A stretch of 9,329 bases of DNA from an uncultured Saprospiraceae bacterium (GTDB lineage Bacteria; Bacteroidota; Bacteroidia; Chitinophagales; Saprospiraceae): NCBI GenBank assembly GCA_937969485.1, contig CALBVQ010000150.1:1-9329 (forward strand), given 5' to 3'. A program made the position numbers and the translations under genes. Below the pieces are notes generated by a model, which ran no database searches, was not told where the DNA came from, and saw only the letters and a list, made by a program, of their open reading frames with translations. This document shows positions 6,626 to 9,329 of the stretch, piece after piece; the first letter of the stretch is position 1; every line of letters starts with the position of its first letter.

Positions 6626-7135
6626 ATGAAAAATATTATAATCGCTATTTCCTTATTGCTCGCATGTTCAACAGCAATCTACGCCCAAGAAACCGACACT
6701 AAAGAAGACAAAAAAGCAGAATTAAACGTGGTAATAAATGAAGGAGAAAATCCCGATTTATACATTGATGGGATACAGTATGACGCGGCAATTCTCGACT
6801 TACTAGATCCAGATAAAATAGCGACGATCAATGTCATGAAAGGAGACGGAAAAGATAAGATAATAGTCGTCTCGAAAAAAAATGGAACGACAAGGTTCTC
6901 AACTGACCAGTTTGAAGGCGACGTAGAATTTCAAATTAAGAAAGGTAGAGGGAAAAAAGGAGGCAATGAACCAGTCATAATAATAGACGATAAGGTTGTA
7001 AAAAAAGGCACCCTTGACAAGCTTGATCCAGAAACGATTAAGACTATAGAGGTAATGAAGGGAGATGAAGCCATCCAGAAATACAGCGCACCGAATGGCG
7101 TAATAATCGTCACTACAAAAACAAAGAAAAACTAG
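6626..7135 (+). CDS. Exported protein with two TonB-plug-like repeats
   Basis: The 169-residue product has a clear signal peptide (MKNIIIAISLLLACSTAIYA, cleavage probably before Q21). Two related units follow. The first, about 44-84, contains LYIDGIQ...LLDPDKIATINVMKGDGKDKII. The second, about 116-166, contains VIIIDDKVV...KLDPETIKTIEVMKGDEAIQKY and NGVIIVTTK. The second closely follows the motif of TonB-dependent receptor plug domains (DG...LDPxxIxxIxVLKGxxAxxxYGxxGxxGVIxITTK), but no beta-barrel follows and there is no TonB box that I can see. The two are joined by a basic linker (KKGRGKKGG, 105-113). It begins 20 nt after the anti-sigma gene, so it is probably co-transcribed. It may be a periplasmic partner or target of the sigma/anti-sigma pair; that role is inferred. 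Confidence 0.8.
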   Translation: MKNIIIAISLLLACSTAIYAQETDTKEDKKAELNVVINEGENPDLYIDGIQYDAAILDLLDPDKIATINVMKGDGKDKIIVVSKKNGTTRFSTDQFEGDVEFQIKKGRGKKGGNEPVIIIDDKVVKKGTLDKLDPETIKTIEVMKGDEAIQKYSAPNGVIIVTTKTKKN

Positions 7136-7191
7136 TCCAGACGAAATTGCGAAAAAGTGAGCATTAGTACGCTGAACAGTTGTAATAATTC

Positions 7192-7199
7192 TACTTTTG
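7192..7199 (+). promoter_or_regulatory. Candidate -7 promoter element of recN
   Basis: TACTTTTG is a perfect match to the Bacteroidota housekeeping -7 consensus TAnnTTTG. It ends 4 nt before the recN ATG, so transcription would start at or within a few bases of the start codon, giving a leaderless or near-leaderless mRNA. No TTG was seen at the usual -33 spacing. The nearest TTG (7180-7182) is too close. Confidence 0.5.
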
Positions 7200-7203
7200 C
7201 CAT

Positions 7204-8859
7204 ATGCTAAATAGTCTTCATATCCGAAATTATGCGATCATCGAAGAACTCGACATGAGTTTTTCTGATCAGCTGAATATAATTACAGGTGAAACAGGTG
7301 CTGGGAAGTCGATTCTTACTGGTGCGTTGGGTTTGATACAAGGAAACAGAGCGGATACCAAGGTACTTTATGATAAGGATCAAAAGTGTATTGTAGAGGC
7401 TGAGTTTACAAGTGAGGACAAAGATGTGATGGCGATTCTGAAGGGAGAGGAGATAGAGATTGACACTACGATTACAATAAGGAGAATGATTGCGCCTTCA
7501 GGTAAATCGCGAGCCTTCATAAATGATGAGCCGGTCAAACTCAGTGTGCTTAAGAACATAAGTGAGCGATTGGTAGATATGCATCGGCAGTTTGATACTC
7601 AGGGGATTAACAAGGAGGATATTCAGTTTTCCATGCTTGATAGTGTTGCGGATACGGAGAAGATTGCGGCTTCTTATAGTGTGGCTTTCGCCAAATTTAA
7701 AAAATATAAGACTGAGCTAAAGCGGTTAATCGAAGAAGAGTCGAGAGTCAATCAAGAACTAGACTTTATAGAATTCCAGCTGAATGAACTCTCAGAGTAT
7801 GAGTATCAAAAAGGAGAACAAGAAAGCCTAGAGTCGGCTGTCAATTTACTGGCGAATGCGGAGAACATAGTTACGGCACTACAAAAGATAAACTTCGATT
7901 TAGACGAGAGTGAGTCGAGCATCATTGGTCAATTGACAGAATTAAGAAATGAGCTTGAAAAAGCGGGAGATGCTGGAGAGGAGATTAATTCGGTAAATGA
8001 GCGTTTGATGAGTGTTGTAGAGGAGTTGCGAGATATTGCGGGTTCTGCATCAATGCTTGAAGGAACGATAGATGGAGATCCTGCGACATTACAAGAGAAG
8101 CAAGATCGGTTAGACAACATGTATCGGTTGATGGGAAAGCATAACAAGGAAACTTTGGATGAATTGGTGGATTACCAAGAAGAATTGAGTACAAAGTTGT
8201 TCAAGTTAAAGTCGTATGGTAAAGACAGAAGTTCGCTTGAAAAGTCAATTAATGAGACCCACAAAGAGTTAGATGAAATAGCTGAAAAATGGTCAGCCAA
8301 ACGAAAGTCAGTTGCGCCTTCTTTTGAAAAGAAAATCCTAAGCTTACTGGGTTCATTGGGAATGGAACATGCCCAATTTAAGATATCAATTAAAAAGTCC
8401 GCAGAGTTGAGATCGAACGGAAAAGATGACTTGATCTTTTTGTTTAGTGCGAATCCGGGTAAAGAATTACAGTCTTTAAGCGAAGTCGCGAGTGGAGGAG
8501 AATTATCGAGACTCGCATTGAGTTTAAAATCGATAATCGCAGGTAAGATGGAACTAGGGACATTGATATTCGATGAGATTGATACTGGAATATCCGGAGA
8601 AGTGTCTTCGAAAATGGGTAAAATCCTGCAATCATTATCTCAGGACCAACAGATTATTTCCATCACGCACTCCCCTCAGATCGCCTCTAGAGCTGAGCGG
8701 CACTTCTTTATATATAAGATCGTAGAGAATAACAGAACATATACGAAGATCAGAGTTTTAGATTCAGAAGGAAAAGTAATGGAGCTTGCGAAAATGTTAA
8801 GTGGAGATCCTCCAAAAGCATCTGCGATAGAGAATGCGAGGGAATTATTGCAAGGGTAG
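7204..8859 (+). CDS. recN: DNA repair protein RecN
   Basis: RecN is an SMC-like ATPase that assists double-strand break repair with RecA. The 551-residue length is normal. The N-terminal half-domain begins LNSLHIRNYAIIEEL and has Walker A GETGAGKS (29-36). DMHRQFDTQ (125-133) corresponds to the conserved DxHxQ segment. A charged coiled-coil region runs from about 150 to 370, interrupted near 285-330. The C-terminal half has ABC signature SEVASGGELSR (426-436), Walker B TLIFDEIDTGISG (453-465) and the H-loop ISITHSPQIASRAERH (485-500). All key ATPase motifs are intact. No Shine-Dalgarno precedes the ATG, and a -7-like element lies 5 nt upstream. It is separated by 68 nt from the plug-like gene and appears to be its own unit. 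Confidence 0.97.
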   Translation: MLNSLHIRNYAIIEELDMSFSDQLNIITGETGAGKSILTGALGLIQGNRADTKVLYDKDQKCIVEAEFTSEDKDVMAILKGEEIEIDTTITIRRMIAPSGKSRAFINDEPVKLSVLKNISERLVDMHRQFDTQGINKEDIQFSMLDSVADTEKIAASYSVAFAKFKKYKTELKRLIEEESRVNQELDFIEFQLNELSEYEYQKGEQESLESAVNLLANAENIVTALQKINFDLDESESSIIGQLTELRNELEKAGDAGEEINSVNERLMSVVEELRDIAGSASMLEGTIDGDPATLQEKQDRLDNMYRLMGKHNKETLDELVDYQEELSTKLFKLKSYGKDRSSLEKSINETHKELDEIAEKWSAKRKSVAPSFEKKILSLLGSLGMEHAQFKISIKKSAELRSNGKDDLIFLFSANPGKELQSLSEVASGGELSRLALSLKSIIAGKMELGTLIFDEIDTGISGEVSSKMGKILQSLSQDQQIISITHSPQIASRAERHFFIYKIVENNRTYTKIRVLDSEGKVMELAKMLSGDPPKASAIENARELLQG

Positions 8860-8866
8860 GTGTAGA

Positions 8867-9057
8867 TTATTTTCTTAAGACAGAATATAAAGTTCGAATA
8901 GCTATCAATACAACCCCAATCATAATTGCTAAACCTATAGCAAGCCAATAGGAATACTTAGAAAACCTGCAATAATATCTAGTTGAAGTAAAGGCAATTT
9001 CAAAATTTCAAAGAAAGTAATGTTCAAAACATTAAGAATCCTAACTATTGTTATCAT
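8867..9057 (-). pseudogene. Possible remnant of a small membrane-protein gene
   Basis: On the minus strand an ATG at 9055-9057 opens a 40-codon frame (MITIVRILNVLNITFFEILK... to the stop at 8935-8937). A different frame then gives KYSYWLAIGLAIMIGVVLIA followed by IRTLYSVLRK and TAA at 8867-8869, a convincing membrane helix with a basic tail. A single frameshift near 8940-8960 would join them into a roughly 60-residue protein. The order is suggestive of a decayed gene, but both pieces are short and AT-rich sequence often yields hydrophobic frames. No family is recognised. Confidence 0.3.
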
Positions 9058-9066
9058 AGTAAAGTT

Positions 9067-9186
9067 TTATACCAATTCTGTTTTAGAATTTCGCCTATTT
9101 TCAAGTTTATAAAAGCAATTACTTCGTTAGAAATACTCATGATAGCTAAGGTTGTCCTTGCGTTTTCTGCCTTGTACTTGATTTAA
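9067..9186 (+). repeat. Repeat R1, right copy
   Basis: This is the 120-nt inverted partner of 19-138, with four substitutions. Here it runs TTATACCAATTCTG... to ...CTTGATTTAA and shares its final TTAA with the start of R2 (9183-9186). The junction suggests that R1 and R2 meet at a TTAA tetranucleotide in this copy, whereas in the left copy the pseudogene lies between them. Confidence 0.9.
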
Positions 9187-9329
9187 ACCGAAATATGCAT
9201 TAAGATATCTATTACGAGCTGAAACTGCTTCGACAATGGGAACGTCCAGCTCTTTTGATGCTCACCGTGATGGGGACCACGCCTGCGCCTCAAAAGAACT
9301 GTTGAGCTCCCATTCTCTTTGCATTTTAA
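9183..9329 (+). repeat. Repeat R2, right copy (may continue past the window)
   Basis: This is the direct repeat of 791-938 with one substitution and one missing C. The hairpin is kept at 9235-9314. The substitution at 9249 (A to G) changes an A-T pair of the CAAC/GTTG stem to G opposite T, which still pairs as a wobble in plus-strand RNA. The match runs to the last base of the window, so the true right end may lie outside. Confidence 0.9.

Noticed and set aside
1..9329. CRISPR arrays, tRNA or rRNA genes, and intact transposases.
   Set aside because: No regularly spaced repeats, no cloverleaf or rRNA-like sequence and no transposase motifs were seen on either strand.

Overview
The window most likely comes from a marine-type Bacteroidota genome (Cytophagia-like; the genus cannot be fixed from sequence alone). 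It is AT-rich. It carries a decayed PorP/SprF-family gene of the gliding/type IX secretion type, an ECF sigma/anti-sigma pair of Bacteroidota style, TonB-plug-like motifs, and a TAnnTTTG-type promoter element directly ahead of recN.

Layout. Positions 1-1299 hold no intact gene. They contain a repeat (R1, 19-138), a broken PorP/SprF-like pseudogene on the minus strand (139-776), a second repeat with a strong internal hairpin (R2, 791-938), and a block of short direct repeats and small hairpins (950-1161). A minus-strand group follows: lpxD (1300-2337), a 38-residue single-span membrane peptide with its own intrinsic terminator (2511-2627, terminator 2455-2485), and a 231-residue protein that looks like a shortened, catalytically degenerate hydroxymethylbilane synthase (2726-3421). 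From 3527 the genes run on the plus strand: a 669-residue multi-span glycosyltransferase-like membrane protein with C-terminal TPRs (TMTC type), then an ECF sigma factor, an overlapping single-span putative anti-sigma factor and an exported protein with two TonB-plug-like motifs (5693-7135), then recN (7204-8859). The right edge (8867-9329) holds a possible small gene remnant and second copies of R1 and R2, here abutting each other.

How the genes relate. lpxD (lipid A), the TMTC-like transferase and the sigma/anti-sigma/plug-like set all concern the cell envelope, but only the last three look like a single transcription unit. recN is a housekeeping repair gene with its own, possibly leaderless, promoter. 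The repeats at both edges (R1: 4 differences in 120 nt, inverted; R2: one substitution and one indel in 148 nt, direct) are the clearest sign of mobile or homogenised elements. The items most worth following up are the R1/R2 repeat families, the HemC-like protein, the terminator-linked small membrane ORF and the sigma/anti-sigma/plug-like module.
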